Origin: G963665495 sp963677785
GTDB lineage: Bacteria; Desulfobacterota; Desulfovibrionia; Desulfovibrionales; Desulfovibrionaceae
Direction: 5' to 3'
Length of the DNA stretch: 64,000 bases
Assembly: GCA_963677785.2 (NCBI GenBank)
Contig: CAXXDH010000003.1
Location: 3,534,001 to 3,598,000 of the forward strand
Under the pieces are notes generated by a model that searched no databases, was not told the DNA's origin, and saw nothing but the letters and a program-made list of their open reading frames with translations. The position numbers were made by a program, and so were the translations under genes. How positions within the stretch are numbered: position 1 is the stretch's first letter; the number at the start of each line of letters is the position of its first letter. Positions 41,097-50,950 of the stretch are shown here, in pieces.

Positions 41097-41555
41097 TTAA
41101 ATCAGCTTGTTAAAGATCAGTGTGTAGACTTGGCGTATCTTGAGGGAGAATTTGAGGATTGGAGATTCCAAGTCTTCTTTTTTCTTGATGTACGTGGAGA
41201 CGAGCTGTCTGGCGACCTCGGAAAAGTTGTTTTCCTTTTTCGGAGCCAGCAACGTATCATACACATCGATACGTCGGATGACAAACTGCGCTGTTTGCGC
41301 GTTGCATTTGAGGCTGCGGCTGATTTCGTCAAGGAACAGATTGAAATAGCTGTTCCAGCTATCCGGAAATGATTTTTCCAAGGCAATTTTCCAAAGGGCG
41401 ATATAAAGAGCCTTGATTTCTATGATAAGTTTTTTCTTTTTATTGAAATTGTATTTACCGACGCCCAGAATGTCGAGTTCTTCCTGATAATCAAAAGAAC
41501 TAAGCAAGGCTTGAAAACGAGTAACAATGGTTTCCGGAGAGAGTTCGCTTGACAT
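41097..41555 (-). CDS. Hypothetical cytoplasmic helical protein
   Basis: 152 aa, strongly helical and charged: MSSELSPETIVTRFQALLSSF, then KKKKLIIEIKALYIALWKIALEKSFPDSWNSYFNLFLDEI, ending KIRQVYTLIFNKLI. No membrane segment, Cys motif or known signature that I can recognise. The ATG is preceded by CCAAGGTGATGAA. Composition is more AT-rich than the genes around it. It lies 87 bp from the dehydrogenase gene on the same strand and could be in the same transcript. Confidence 0.65.
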   Translation of the reverse strand: MSSELSPETIVTRFQALLSSFDYQEELDILGVGKYNFNKKKKLIIEIKALYIALWKIALEKSFPDSWNSYFNLFLDEISRSLKCNAQTAQFVIRRIDVYDTLLAPKKENNFSEVARQLVSTYIKKKEDLESPILKFSLKIRQVYTLIFNKLI

Positions 41556-42044
41556 TTCATCACCTTGGACTGTTCACAATAAACTGCGCGTCCCAACAGT
41601 ATAATGCTCAGAAGAGATACAATGCGTTCTGCTTTGGGGTTAAAAAAATATGCCTACCAATTTCATCGGCAGGTCACTAACGTATACCGTAATTCCGGAT
41701 ACGTTGCCTCAGTTTTTTTGAAAATTCTAAATTTGTAACCAACTGCAAAATAACGGAAGTATTTTGAATGACCGTAGGCGGTAACGTGCGGTTCCGGCTT
41801 TTCAAATTGCTCCTCAAGAAGAGTCGCCTGCTTTCCGATAAAGTGTAATTTACCACATATAGGATAAATATTACAACTGGTTAATTAATAATAATATCTG
41901 CTGGATCTAGCAAAGTCAATAGACGAACGCAATGGCATTATATCCTGCACGGGTTTTTTTCCGAGGGCCGACAGGAACAGAACTGGCGAAAAGCAGAGGA
42001 GGGGTGCCGGGGGCCGCTGCAAGGAAACAGCCCCCGGAAAGGCG
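41556..42044. other. Intergenic region with one hairpin, no gene seen
   Basis: 489 bp, AT-rich in its middle. A GC-rich inverted repeat CCGGGGGC / GCCCCCGG (42007-42014 and 42030-42037) lies just past the aminotransferase stop and probably protects or ends its transcript, though no T run follows on that strand. Confidence 0.45.
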
Positions 42045-43229
42045 TTATTTTTTGATGGCAGCGGCAAATCCTGGTTTGGCCCGACGGATGATGGCTTCAT
42101 CCACGCAAAAAGCCAGACGGAAATAGCCTGGGAAGCCGAATCCGCTGCCTGGTACGGCCAGGATGCGTTCTTCCTGCAGTTTGGCGACAAAAGCGACGTC
42201 GTCTCCTCCCGGCGCCTTGGGGAAAAAGTAGAAGCCGCCTTTGGGCATGGCATAGGTGTAGCCCGCGTTGTCAAGGCACTCGGCCATGGCTTTGCGGCGC
42301 GCGTCGTAAATGGAGGTATCCACCTTGGCTTCCAGGGCATCGGCGGCAATATGCTGGCCAATGGCCGGAGCGTTGACATAGCCCAGGATGCGGTTGGCCA
42401 GGGTGATTCCGGCAACCAGCGTGCCCTTGTCGGGCATGTCCGGATTGACCGCCACGTACCCGATACGCGCACCCGCCAGGGAGAGGTTCTTGGAAAAAGA
42501 ATTGATGACCACGCTGTAGGGGTAGAGCGGCAGCACGGCCGGAACTTCATGTCCGTCAAAGGACAGAAAGCGGTAGGGTTCATCCATGAGCATCAGAATG
42601 GGGCGGCCGAATTCCTCGCTTTTGCGGGTCAGGATGGCGGCGAGGGCTTCGAGTTCCGCTTTGGGGTAGACATGGCCGCTGGGGTTGTTGGGCGAGTTCA
42701 GCAGCACGGCCCTGGTCTTCGGGGTTATGGCTTTTTCAAAGGCATCTAAATCAATGGTAAACTCGGGGGGCGTACAGGGGACGGACTTGAATACGCCGTC
42801 ATAGTTTTGCGTATAAAATATATACTCCACAAAAAAAGGCGCCAGACCGAGGATTTCGTCTCCCGGATTGAGAATGGTGCGGAACAGGGCGTTCAATCCG
42901 CCGGCGGCGCCGCAGGTGATGACTATGTCTTCGCCCTTGAGGGGGACTTCCTGGACTTTGCCGACAACCGCGGCGAGTTTTTCGCGGAACCACGGATAGC
43001 CAGCGTTAGGCATGTACCCCACGGCCAGGGGCTGGTCCGCTGTTTCTGCGAAACGCTGGATGGCTTTTTTTACTTCCACGGGCGGGGGGAGGTCCGGGTT
43101 GCCGAGGCTGAAATCACAGACCTGGTCTTCGCCGAATTCGGCTTTCATTTTGGCGCCTGCTTCGAACATTTTGCGGATCCAGGACTGGCTTTGAATGTAG
43201 GATTCTACTTCAGTGGAAAGAAGAGACAT
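42045..43229 (-). CDS. PLP-dependent class I aminotransferase
   Basis: 394 aa, fold type I. Conserved parts are GYMPNAGYPWFREKLA, ITCGAAGGLNALF, LLNSPNNPSG (about 180), MDEPYRFL (Asp for the PLP nitrogen) and INSFSKNLSLAGARIGY, whose Lys (about 245) forms the Schiff base. The C-terminal Arg in FRLAFCV binds the substrate carboxylate. It is of the aspartate/alanine aminotransferase group; the exact amino donor is unknown. The ATG follows CAGGAGTACTCC. The sigma-54 activator gene ends 54 bp upstream on the same strand, so co-transcription is plausible. Confidence 0.88.
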   Translation of the reverse strand: MSLLSTEVESYIQSQSWIRKMFEAGAKMKAEFGEDQVCDFSLGNPDLPPPVEVKKAIQRFAETADQPLAVGYMPNAGYPWFREKLAAVVGKVQEVPLKGEDIVITCGAAGGLNALFRTILNPGDEILGLAPFFVEYIFYTQNYDGVFKSVPCTPPEFTIDLDAFEKAITPKTRAVLLNSPNNPSGHVYPKAELEALAAILTRKSEEFGRPILMLMDEPYRFLSFDGHEVPAVLPLYPYSVVINSFSKNLSLAGARIGYVAVNPDMPDKGTLVAGITLANRILGYVNAPAIGQHIAADALEAKVDTSIYDARRKAMAECLDNAGYTYAMPKGGFYFFPKAPGGDDVAFVAKLQEERILAVPGSGFGFPGYFRLAFCVDEAIIRRAKPGFAAAIKK

Positions 43230-43283
43230 GATGGAGTACTCCTGAGGCAGCCTGAGGCTGTGGGATTGGCAGCCGGCGGGCGG

Positions 43284-44690
43284 TTAAGGAATATCGAGGC
43301 CCTGGCTGCGGTATTCGTTGAGTTTGTTACGTAAGGTACGTACGGAAATACCTAAAAGGTCAGCGGCCTGCGTACGGTTGCCCGACGTATGTTCCAGACC
43401 GCGCATGATCATGATGCGCTCCATTTCCTGCAGAGGCATGATGCCTCCGCCGAGGATATTTTCCAGGGATTCCCCTTGGAGCGGGTGGGGGATGTCTCCC
43501 GCATCATCGACTTCCGGCAGCAGGTCGTCATCCTGGGGCCAGAACTCGTCGTCCAGCAGAAAGTGGCTTTTGCTGATGGGGCCGCTGCCGGCCAGGAGCA
43601 CGGCGCGCTCCATGAGGTTTTGCAACTCGCGGACATTGCCCGGCCAGTCGTAGGCCCTGAGCCATTCCACCGCGTCGGAGGAAATGGCAAGGGGGGGGAT
43701 GGAGTACTGGCTGCGGAATTTGTCCACAAAAAATTTGGCCAGGACAAGCACGTCGTCCCCGCGTTCTTTGAGCGGAGGAAGTCTTAGAGGAATGACGTTG
43801 AGCCGGAAAAAAAGGTCCTGGCGAAATTTTCCGGTATCCACCCATTCCTGGAGCGATCGGTTGGTTGTGGCCAGCACGCGGACATCCACCTTGATGCTTT
43901 CCACGCCGCCCACGCGGTCCAGTTCGCTTTCCTGTAGAACACGCAGCAGTTTGGCCTGCAGGCCGAAATCCATTTCCGAAATTTCATCCAGCAGTATTGT
44001 GCCCTTGTCGGCGAGCTCGAATTTGCCTGGTTTGCGGTTGATGGCGCCGGTAAAGGCGCCTTTTTCATGGCCGAACAATTCGCTTTCCAGCAGATGTTCG
44101 GGCAGAGCCGCGCAATTGACGGCGATAAAAGGTTTTTCGGCACGATCGCTGTTCTTGTGAAGAAACCTGGCGATCATTTCCTTACCGGTGCCGGAATCTC
44201 CGGAGATCAAGACCGTGGCCTTGGAGCGGGCGACCTGTTTGGCCAGAGCCAGAACCCGCGCGATGGCCGGATGTTTGCCTATAATCTGCCGGGAAATGTC
44301 GATCGCACCTTGTTTGGGGGCGGAGGTGTGCTTGGCGGAAGGCTGAGGCAAAGCTGCGGCGATCTTTTCCCAGTTCAAGGGTTCGAGCCAGTAATCCTTG
44401 GCGCCTGATTCGAGATACTTTTGGGCTTCCTGGGCGGATCCCTGGGTGGTGATGATGATGATCGGAGGAAAAATTTGCTCCTTCGATCTTTCGGACAAGA
44501 GTTCTTCTACTCGGTAACCAGGCATGCTCGGTCTGGAGAATATCAGTTCCGGAGAGGACTTTTTGATAAAGCTGAGCGCTCCGGTCAGATTTTCTGCGAT
44601 GCCGGCATCGTACCCGTCTTCCTTGAGAGCCGGAAAAAAAGAGGTGACGGCCTGAGGAGGAGCAATGAAAAGTATTTTTGGTGACGCCAT
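43284..44690 (-). CDS. Sigma-54-dependent activator with degenerate receiver domain
   Basis: 468 aa. The N-terminal 120 residues fold like a receiver, but the acidic pocket (KILFIAPPQAV) and the phospho-acceptor (LIFSRPSMPG, Ser for Asp) are missing, so it cannot be phosphorylated in the normal way. The central AAA+ domain has Walker A GDSGTGKE (about 165), GAFTGA loop (ELFGHEKGAFTGA), Walker B GTILLDEIS and the Arg finger region. The C-terminal Fis-type helix-turn-helix is GNRTQAADLLGISVRTLRNKLNEY. It should open sigma-54 promoters in a way set by binding partners or level rather than by a kinase. FlrC/FleQ-type activators are the closest architecture. Confidence 0.88.
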   Translation of the reverse strand: MASPKILFIAPPQAVTSFFPALKEDGYDAGIAENLTGALSFIKKSSPELIFSRPSMPGYRVEELLSERSKEQIFPPIIIITTQGSAQEAQKYLESGAKDYWLEPLNWEKIAAALPQPSAKHTSAPKQGAIDISRQIIGKHPAIARVLALAKQVARSKATVLISGDSGTGKEMIARFLHKNSDRAEKPFIAVNCAALPEHLLESELFGHEKGAFTGAINRKPGKFELADKGTILLDEISEMDFGLQAKLLRVLQESELDRVGGVESIKVDVRVLATTNRSLQEWVDTGKFRQDLFFRLNVIPLRLPPLKERGDDVLVLAKFFVDKFRSQYSIPPLAISSDAVEWLRAYDWPGNVRELQNLMERAVLLAGSGPISKSHFLLDDEFWPQDDDLLPEVDDAGDIPHPLQGESLENILGGGIMPLQEMERIMIMRGLEHTSGNRTQAADLLGISVRTLRNKLNEYRSQGLDIP

Positions 44691-44953
44691 GGCTCTCTAA
44701 TAGCGCCAACTTGGCCGATTTTCAATCATTGAAAGCCCTTTCTGTATTTTGAAAAAGATTCTCTAAACAATCTCTTAAACCGTAGCATAGATTTTTGACA
44801 ATTGCTATCAATAATTATGGCCGGGGTGCAGGCAATAGCTTGCCGGCGAAGCAAGTAATGAGGGAGGCAATGCTCTATCAACTCAGGTAGGGCCTCTTTT
44901 TGCCGTATATGATCAGACGGTGTTGGCCGGCAGTTTTGATGCTCAGAACGCTC

Positions 44954-47536
44954 TCAATGCGTCTGGATTTTGGACGCCGGCGTCTCGGCGAAATTTGTCA
45001 GCACACTTTGCAGCCGTTCATAATGTACGGGTTTGGAAAGATACGCGTTCATTCCCGCTTCCAGGAAAATATCCTGATCGCCGACCATTGCGTAAGCTGT
45101 CACGGCCACAATGGGAATGTTTTTTTTATCTTTGCCGGCTTTGCCCGCCCTGATGGCTTTTGTTGCTTCCACACCTTCCATAATAGGCATTTGAATGTCC
45201 ATAAGAACAATATCAAAATCTTCGTGTTGCAAAGCGGCCAGGACCTCCAGTCCGTTTCCCACTACCCTGACCTTTTGTCCCATCCTTTCCAATAGGCCTG
45301 CAATGGCGCGTTGGCTGACTTCGTCATCTTCGGCCAGAAGAATATTGCGCGCCTCTAACGAGTACGCATTGTTTTGTTGTGGAGACGGACAAGGAGGCGC
45401 CTGGTTTATCGGAAAGGGAATGCAAAATTGAAAACAGCTCCCCACTCCAGGGGAGCTGGATATGGAAAGTTCCCCTCCCATGAGGGAAATCAGTTTTTTG
45501 GAAATGGACAATCCCAGACCTGCTCCTTGAAACTGGCGCATGTAGCTGGTTTCCACCTGCGTGAAAGCGTCAAATAGCGTATCGAGCTTGTCCCCAGGGA
45601 TGCCGATACCGTCATCAGTGACGGAAAAAAGCAATTTGCACTGGTTTTTTTCTGCCCCCGGCAAGGGAAATATTTCCAGTTCGATGGAGCCGGATTCGGT
45701 GAATTTTATGGCATTGCCAATAATATTGGTGAGAACCTGCTGCAGACGCAGTGTATCTCCAATCAGGTTTGTTTGGATCGATGGCTCGATAAAAGTATAG
45801 AGATCAAGGTTCTTTTGTTTTATTGCCGGAGTGAAAAGTTGCCTGAGAGAGTGGACAAGTTCATTTAAATCAAAGGGATCTGAGTGAAGAGTAAGTGCGC
45901 CTGTATCCACTTTCGACAAGTCCAGAATGTCAGAAAGCAATCTGGCCAATCGTTGTCCCGAGTTCATGGCATGGGTAAGATATTCGAGTTGCAAGGGCGA
46001 CGGTTGTTCGAATTGCAATAGTTGGAGCATGCCGATGATTCCGTTGAGAGGCGTACGTATTTCATGACTCATGTTGGCTAAAAAAATAGATTTTGATTTG
46101 TTGGCCAGCTCAGCATTGTACAGTGCATCCCGCAAACGGAGCTCCGTTGTGCTTTGCTCGGTGGTATCCTGAACCGTGCCGATGGAAAGGATGATTTCTC
46201 CTTCCTGATTTTTGACATGCTCGCACTTTTCCTGGACGTAGCGTAATTGATTATCATCTTTGCGAATGATGCGATGGTTTATTTCATATCCATCTCGTTT
46301 TTCCCGAAGGGATTGAGTATACGCATTATTTACGGCGTCCCAGTCTTCAGGATGGACGCAGTCCATGAAGGTTTCATAGGACATTTTTTGTTCTCGCGGG
46401 TCAATGCCGAAGATATGGTAGACTTCTTCCGACCAAAAGAGCTTGTTGTTTATGGTGTCCAATTCCCAATGCCCAAGTTTAACAATGCTCTGTGCTTTGC
46501 GTAGCAGTCGTTCTTTTTTATTCAACGTATCAAGTAATTGTTTTTGTTTTGTAATATCGTGGAAAACTCCCATGATTAAGTTTTGCTCATTATGTGTTAG
46601 CAAGGCGACTTGAACTGAAAGCATCTGAATACGGCCCTGAGCACAGCGCAAAGGAATTTCCATGGTGGTATTTGGATTTTTCAAAAGTGTTTTAAACTTA
46701 TTTGTTAAATCAAAATCTCCATTATTTTTGATATTTTGTGGATCAAGTTGTGATTGATGCAGCCCGATGAGCTCGTTTCTTGATTTTCCGAATAATGCCC
46801 CTGCATTCTTATTGCATTCCACAATAATTGCAGTATCTATATCTACAACCAATATTGGATCTGCAACAGCATCAAATAAAATACGATATTTTTCTTTTTC
46901 AGCTTCGTTGCCTAAACGTAAAAATTTCTTTTTATTTAAATCGTAATCAGACAGCTTGTTGCTTTGCTTTATTCTTTTTCTCAGTATGTGTATATAAAAG
47001 AAAAGTGCGATAAAAAGTAAGAGTGAAATAACAATATAAGTATATGTTACAAGAGTTGATTGTAGAAAAGGATTTTTAAAAAAGGTCAAATGTGGATTTT
47101 TGTTGGTATGCTCGTTTTGTGTTGAGACTTGTACGTGAGTTGAGTTTCTCAAGCCCTCTATTTTTTTGTTTTGTACTTTAAAAAAAGGTGTAGAAAATTT
47201 ATTTATATTTATATAATACGATGTTTTAATAAATGTATTATGGTATAAAAAACAAAAATTTTTATAACCTAAGACGGTAAATATATTGTATGAACAGGTA
47301 AATGGAATCTTTGTCTTTGAAAAATAAATTATTTCTTTCATTGAAAAATATTGCGCAGGTGATTCTACTCGAAAGATATCGGATGGAGATAAACACCAAT
47401 CAGCAGTATTATTTTGATAACGATACTGTCTTTCTGGTTGGTAGTCTGCTAAACCAGTCATCGGAATTAAAAACAGGAATAACAGGAAACTAACAATTAT
47501 TGTTGTCCTTGTACTAATTTGATATAAAATATACAT
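44954..47536 (-). CDS. Membrane-bound hybrid histidine kinase with two PAS domains and a receiver
   Basis: 860 aa. A signal/anchor helix (about 10-30), a periplasmic part of about 140 residues and a second helix (about 165-190) are followed by PAS domains at about 230-345 and 365-475. HisKA has H-box LANMSHEIRTPLNGIIGML (about 490), HATPase has NIIGNAIKFT, DDGIGIP and GAGLGLSI, and the terminal receiver has phospho-acceptor Asp in DIVLMDIQMPIMEG with Lys in YLSKPVH. The ATG at 47536 follows CGAGGTAAC. The N-terminal 250 codons are far more AT-rich than the kinase half, so the sensor part may have been acquired separately. Response partner not encoded adjacent. Confidence 0.9.
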   Translation of the reverse strand: MYILYQISTRTTIIVSFLLFLFLIPMTGLADYQPERQYRYQNNTADWCLSPSDIFRVESPAQYFSMKEIIYFSKTKIPFTCSYNIFTVLGYKNFCFLYHNTFIKTSYYININKFSTPFFKVQNKKIEGLRNSTHVQVSTQNEHTNKNPHLTFFKNPFLQSTLVTYTYIVISLLLFIALFFYIHILRKRIKQSNKLSDYDLNKKKFLRLGNEAEKEKYRILFDAVADPILVVDIDTAIIVECNKNAGALFGKSRNELIGLHQSQLDPQNIKNNGDFDLTNKFKTLLKNPNTTMEIPLRCAQGRIQMLSVQVALLTHNEQNLIMGVFHDITKQKQLLDTLNKKERLLRKAQSIVKLGHWELDTINNKLFWSEEVYHIFGIDPREQKMSYETFMDCVHPEDWDAVNNAYTQSLREKRDGYEINHRIIRKDDNQLRYVQEKCEHVKNQEGEIILSIGTVQDTTEQSTTELRLRDALYNAELANKSKSIFLANMSHEIRTPLNGIIGMLQLLQFEQPSPLQLEYLTHAMNSGQRLARLLSDILDLSKVDTGALTLHSDPFDLNELVHSLRQLFTPAIKQKNLDLYTFIEPSIQTNLIGDTLRLQQVLTNIIGNAIKFTESGSIELEIFPLPGAEKNQCKLLFSVTDDGIGIPGDKLDTLFDAFTQVETSYMRQFQGAGLGLSISKKLISLMGGELSISSSPGVGSCFQFCIPFPINQAPPCPSPQQNNAYSLEARNILLAEDDEVSQRAIAGLLERMGQKVRVVGNGLEVLAALQHEDFDIVLMDIQMPIMEGVEATKAIRAGKAGKDKKNIPIVAVTAYAMVGDQDIFLEAGMNAYLSKPVHYERLQSVLTNFAETPASKIQTH

Positions 47537-48075
47537 GCTGTTACCTCGATACTTTGACATTGTTGCCAAGTTTTGAAGTATAGCCGAATTCTTCAGGTGG
47601 ACTTTATTTATTCTATTAGCGTTTTGTGTCGTTTATTAGTTAAAAAATTGTTTTTTTGGTTTTCGAGTTGTGTATAATCTACATATACTGTATGAAGAAT
47701 AAAATAATATTCTTGAAAACTTTTTTAAAAGAGTCCCTTAGGAGCAGAAAAGAATCTAACAGAAATTATATCAAAAGAGTGTTGTTTTGAGCAACCTGAT
47801 TGGCGTAATTTTGTTTATTGTCTGTCTAAAGTATTTCCCCTTTCTATATTTCAGATTAAAGTAGTTTACTTTTATATAACTATAAGAATATTTAACAGTT
47901 TTTGTAAGTCAACCTTTTTCAGGAGCTGGTTGCAGTGTGCTTCGCAGTCTGTTGATCGTTTTTTTTCATTGTGTTGAGAATATATCGGAAGTGTAATTAA
48001 TGCTGGTATTCGAAAAGTTATCAGCTGTTGAACAATGAAAAAAAGTTTTGTTGAAATATGATGATGGAATAATTT
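47537..48075. other. AT-rich divergent intergenic region
   Basis: 539 bp with very low GC, continuous with the AT-rich start of the kinase gene. No supported gene on either strand. It must contain promoters for the kinase gene (leftward) and the lemA-like gene (rightward). Confidence 0.5.
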
Positions 48076-48669
48076 ATGTCTATATCTTATGTGATTTACT
48101 GCTTGGCAGTTGTTGTTACTTTATTTTTATGTTTTTGTATTATTGCTTACAATCGTATGATTTTGCTTAAGCAGCGGCATATTGCTGCTTTTTCTCAAAT
48201 AGATGTACAACTCAAACGCAGGTATGATTTGATTCCAGGTCTTGTACAGGCAGTAAAAGGGTATATGCAGCATGAGCGCCAGATAATTGATGCGTTGACG
48301 CAGGCACGTGAGACTGCTTTGCAGTCGCTTCGTATGGCCTGTTCTCCTTCGGACATTGAGGAATTGCAGAATGTTTCCGGAGCTGAACTGCAAATTACGC
48401 ATAGCCTGGCAGCTGTACTCGGGAGGGTGGAAGCCTACCCCGAGTTGAAAGCTTCTCTGAATTCGTCCGAATTGATGGAAGAATTGCGGTCGACAGAAAA
48501 CAGAATCGCATTCGCACGCCAGCATTACAATGATGCTGCGGCCAAGTACAATACGTACAGGGAATCGTTTCCCGTAAATATGCTTGCTACTATTTTTGGC
48601 TTTTACAAGGCCGGTATGCTTGAATTCGAAGACACCGTATTTAAAAATTCCCCGCAAATTTCACTATGA
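48076..48669 (+). CDS. LemA-family membrane protein
   Basis: 197 aa. One N-terminal helix (about 5-25) is followed by the family motif NRMILLKQRHIAAFSQIDVQLKRRYDLIPGLVQAVKGYMQHE, then coiled helices with LMEELRSTENRIAFARQHYNDAAAKYNTYRESFPVNMLATIFGF. LemA proteins have an outside-facing helical bundle. Function is not settled, but lemA is often followed by a membrane M48 metalloprotease gene, as here 28 bp downstream. The ATG follows an AT-rich leader and no clear GGAG is visible. Confidence 0.9.
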   Translation: MSISYVIYCLAVVVTLFLCFCIIAYNRMILLKQRHIAAFSQIDVQLKRRYDLIPGLVQAVKGYMQHERQIIDALTQARETALQSLRMACSPSDIEELQNVSGAELQITHSLAAVLGRVEAYPELKASLNSSELMEELRSTENRIAFARQHYNDAAAKYNTYRESFPVNMLATIFGFYKAGMLEFEDTVFKNSPQISL

Positions 48670-48697
48670 TCTCGTATTGCAGACAGGGGTAAGCAAT

Positions 48698-50656
48698 ATG
48701 TCCGTAGATTTTTTTGAAGACCAGGATAAAGCGCGCAGGATTACAGGCAGTCTTATTTTTTATTTTATCCTGGGCATGCTGGGGATTACATTTGCGCTTT
48801 GTCTGGCCATCGCCGTGATCTCGTATCTGGTTATGGCTTTTATTCCTGCCAGCTGGGACTCCTGGGTCATACAGTACCCCGGTCTTTTTCTGGCCGCTTT
48901 GGCATCTGGAATTCTCGCTTTCATTCTTGTCTGCTCACGTTGGAGAATCGTACAGCTCCGCAAGGGAGGAGGCCCGGCCATTGCTGAAATGCTGGGAGGC
49001 AGCCTGGTACGGATCGGATCAGAATCGGTCCTTGAACGCAGGTTGCTCAATGTCGTGGATGAGATGTCTATTGCATCGGGTATAACCGTTCCCCTTGTAT
49101 ACGTTTTACAGCGAGAGTCGGGGATCAATGCCTTTGCCGCGGGATTTGAGCCGCATTATGCGGTTCTCGGCGTTACCAGGGGCAGCCTGGAAAATTTGAA
49201 TCGCGACGAACTGCAGGGGCTGGTCGGGCATGAATTCAGCCACATACTCAACGGAGACATGCGGCTGAACATCCAGCTTATCGGTTGGATGCACGGCATT
49301 ACGCTTATCGGGCATACAGGGAGATGGCTTTTTTATTCTTCCGCCGGCAAGGGCCGTCTGGATTCCTCCTATGCTGATGAAAACAGATGTTTTGTCCCAG
49401 GTTTGATCATCGGGGCGGTTTTGATGGCCATCGGATATCTGGGAACCTTTTTCGGCGATGTCATGAAGGCTTCGGTCTGCAGGCAGCGCGAGTATCTTGC
49501 GGATGCGTCCGCAGTGGAATTTACACGGAATCCCGGCGGGCTGGCCGGGGCGTTAAAAAAAATCGGCGGTTTTGCATCCGGAGCGGCACTCCGAACTCCC
49601 AACGCCGCGTTGGCCAGCCATATGTTTTTTGGACAAGGCGTAATGCCCTTGTTCGCTCGGCTTTTGGCCACCCATCCGCCTCTTGTCGAACGCATTATGC
49701 GTATTGATCCTGCTTGGGCCGGAAATTTTGAAAAAATGGACTGGGAGTTACGCGAACAGATAGCGAAACGTGCTGCGGAGGAATTTTCCGGAATTTCGTT
49801 TCTATCCGATCCCGAAATAGTGGGGAGCGCGCTCCCGGTTGCAACGAGCGAACAGCTGACGCGTTCGCTGGACCGGTCGTACGTAGCCTACCGGCATCAA
49901 ATGCTGAGTGCCGTGCCCAAAGAGATGTTTCATGCGGCGCGGGTTGCCGCGACAGCGCCTGTGGTGGTGTACGTGCTACTGCTCAGCGTGCAGGGGCGGG
50001 AGCTGCAGACATGCACGGCGTTGCTCTCAGAGCGCTGCGGCGTACGGGATTTTGATTTGATACACCGTCTGGCGCCATTGACAGAGCAGGCTGGCGCGTA
50101 CGTACGACTTCCACTCCTGGATGTAGCCCTTGCGCAGCTCAAGTCTTTGGATGCGGCGACATATACATTTTTTCGCAAGACCATACGCGGTTTGATCCGT
50201 GTGGATAACAAGATGGGACTGTTTGAGTGGCTGATATGGAACATTATACGCTATCAGCTTGATCCTTTGTATGAAGAAAGTGAACGTGAAGAGATTCAAG
50301 AGCAGTCTCTCCAATCTTTGGGCGTTCATTGCGCCACTCTTCTTGAAGCTTTGGCAACAGTGGGCGAACGCGACGGCAGTATGAGCAGGAGAATGTTTAC
50401 CCGTGGTGCTGCTGTACTGGGCCTTTCTTCTTCTTCAAGACAAGGAAAAACATTTCCTTTGAAAAATATTGATAGAACCCTTGATCATCTCATTGCTCTT
50501 AAGCCAAAAACAAAAAAACGCTTGATCGCAGCTTGTGTTGTCTGCATTTGTGAAAACAACGAAGTCAGCACCGCAGAAGGCGAATTGCTGCGTGCCGTTG
50601 CTGTCCGGCTCGGGTGTCCCGTACCTCCATTACTGCCGGGACAACCTTTGGAGTAG
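48698..50656 (+). CDS. M48-family membrane metalloprotease with TerB-like C-terminal domain
   Basis: 652 aa. Two membrane helices (about 16-50 and 60-82), the SGINAFAAGF stretch, the zinc site HEFSH (about 178-182) and the third ligand in REYLADASAVEFTRNPGG are those of HtpX/M48 proteases. Residues about 400-560 are helical, and the last 85 (KKRLIAACVVCICENNEVSTAEGELLRAVAVRLGCPVPPL) resemble a TerB-like domain. Most M48 proteases stop after the protease part, so this is an unusual fusion. I use the ATG at 48698, weak GGGGTAAG upstream. It likely degrades or processes membrane proteins together with the LemA protein encoded just before it. Confidence 0.88.
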   Translation: MSVDFFEDQDKARRITGSLIFYFILGMLGITFALCLAIAVISYLVMAFIPASWDSWVIQYPGLFLAALASGILAFILVCSRWRIVQLRKGGGPAIAEMLGGSLVRIGSESVLERRLLNVVDEMSIASGITVPLVYVLQRESGINAFAAGFEPHYAVLGVTRGSLENLNRDELQGLVGHEFSHILNGDMRLNIQLIGWMHGITLIGHTGRWLFYSSAGKGRLDSSYADENRCFVPGLIIGAVLMAIGYLGTFFGDVMKASVCRQREYLADASAVEFTRNPGGLAGALKKIGGFASGAALRTPNAALASHMFFGQGVMPLFARLLATHPPLVERIMRIDPAWAGNFEKMDWELREQIAKRAAEEFSGISFLSDPEIVGSALPVATSEQLTRSLDRSYVAYRHQMLSAVPKEMFHAARVAATAPVVVYVLLLSVQGRELQTCTALLSERCGVRDFDLIHRLAPLTEQAGAYVRLPLLDVALAQLKSLDAATYTFFRKTIRGLIRVDNKMGLFEWLIWNIIRYQLDPLYEESEREEIQEQSLQSLGVHCATLLEALATVGERDGSMSRRMFTRGAAVLGLSSSSRQGKTFPLKNIDRTLDHLIALKPKTKKRLIAACVVCICENNEVSTAEGELLRAVAVRLGCPVPPLLPGQPLE

Positions 50657-50950
50657 CTTAATGTTTTTTTTAGTAGTTTTAGAAAATTGTATTTGTTTAT
50701 ATGAAATAATTGTTTTCTTGAGGGGGCTTATCCAGCTAAGATGTGTTTCAGTTACATGTTTTGTTTCGAGGGGAAGTGCGCTCGCCAATCACGCCGAGGA
50801 GGGGAGAGCGGCAGAGTTCCATTTCAATATGACACTGGCGGATCCTGCGGGTTTAGCGTAACTATTGAACAACACAGAAGGTCACAATCGTTCTGAAAAC
50901 AACTCACTACCGATTTTTTTTGAATTTATCTACGCTTAAAGGACGCTGTT
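50657..50950. other. Intergenic region, no gene seen
   Basis: 294 bp between the M48 protease and the FAD oxidoreductase. A T run follows the M48 stop without a clear stem. An open frame crossing here has no ribosome site. Confidence 0.4.

Noticed and set aside
44820..44900. Short GGCAA/TTGCC and CTTGC/GCAAG stems after the hybrid kinase gene
   Set aside because: Stems are only 5 bp and no T run follows, so a terminator cannot be supported.
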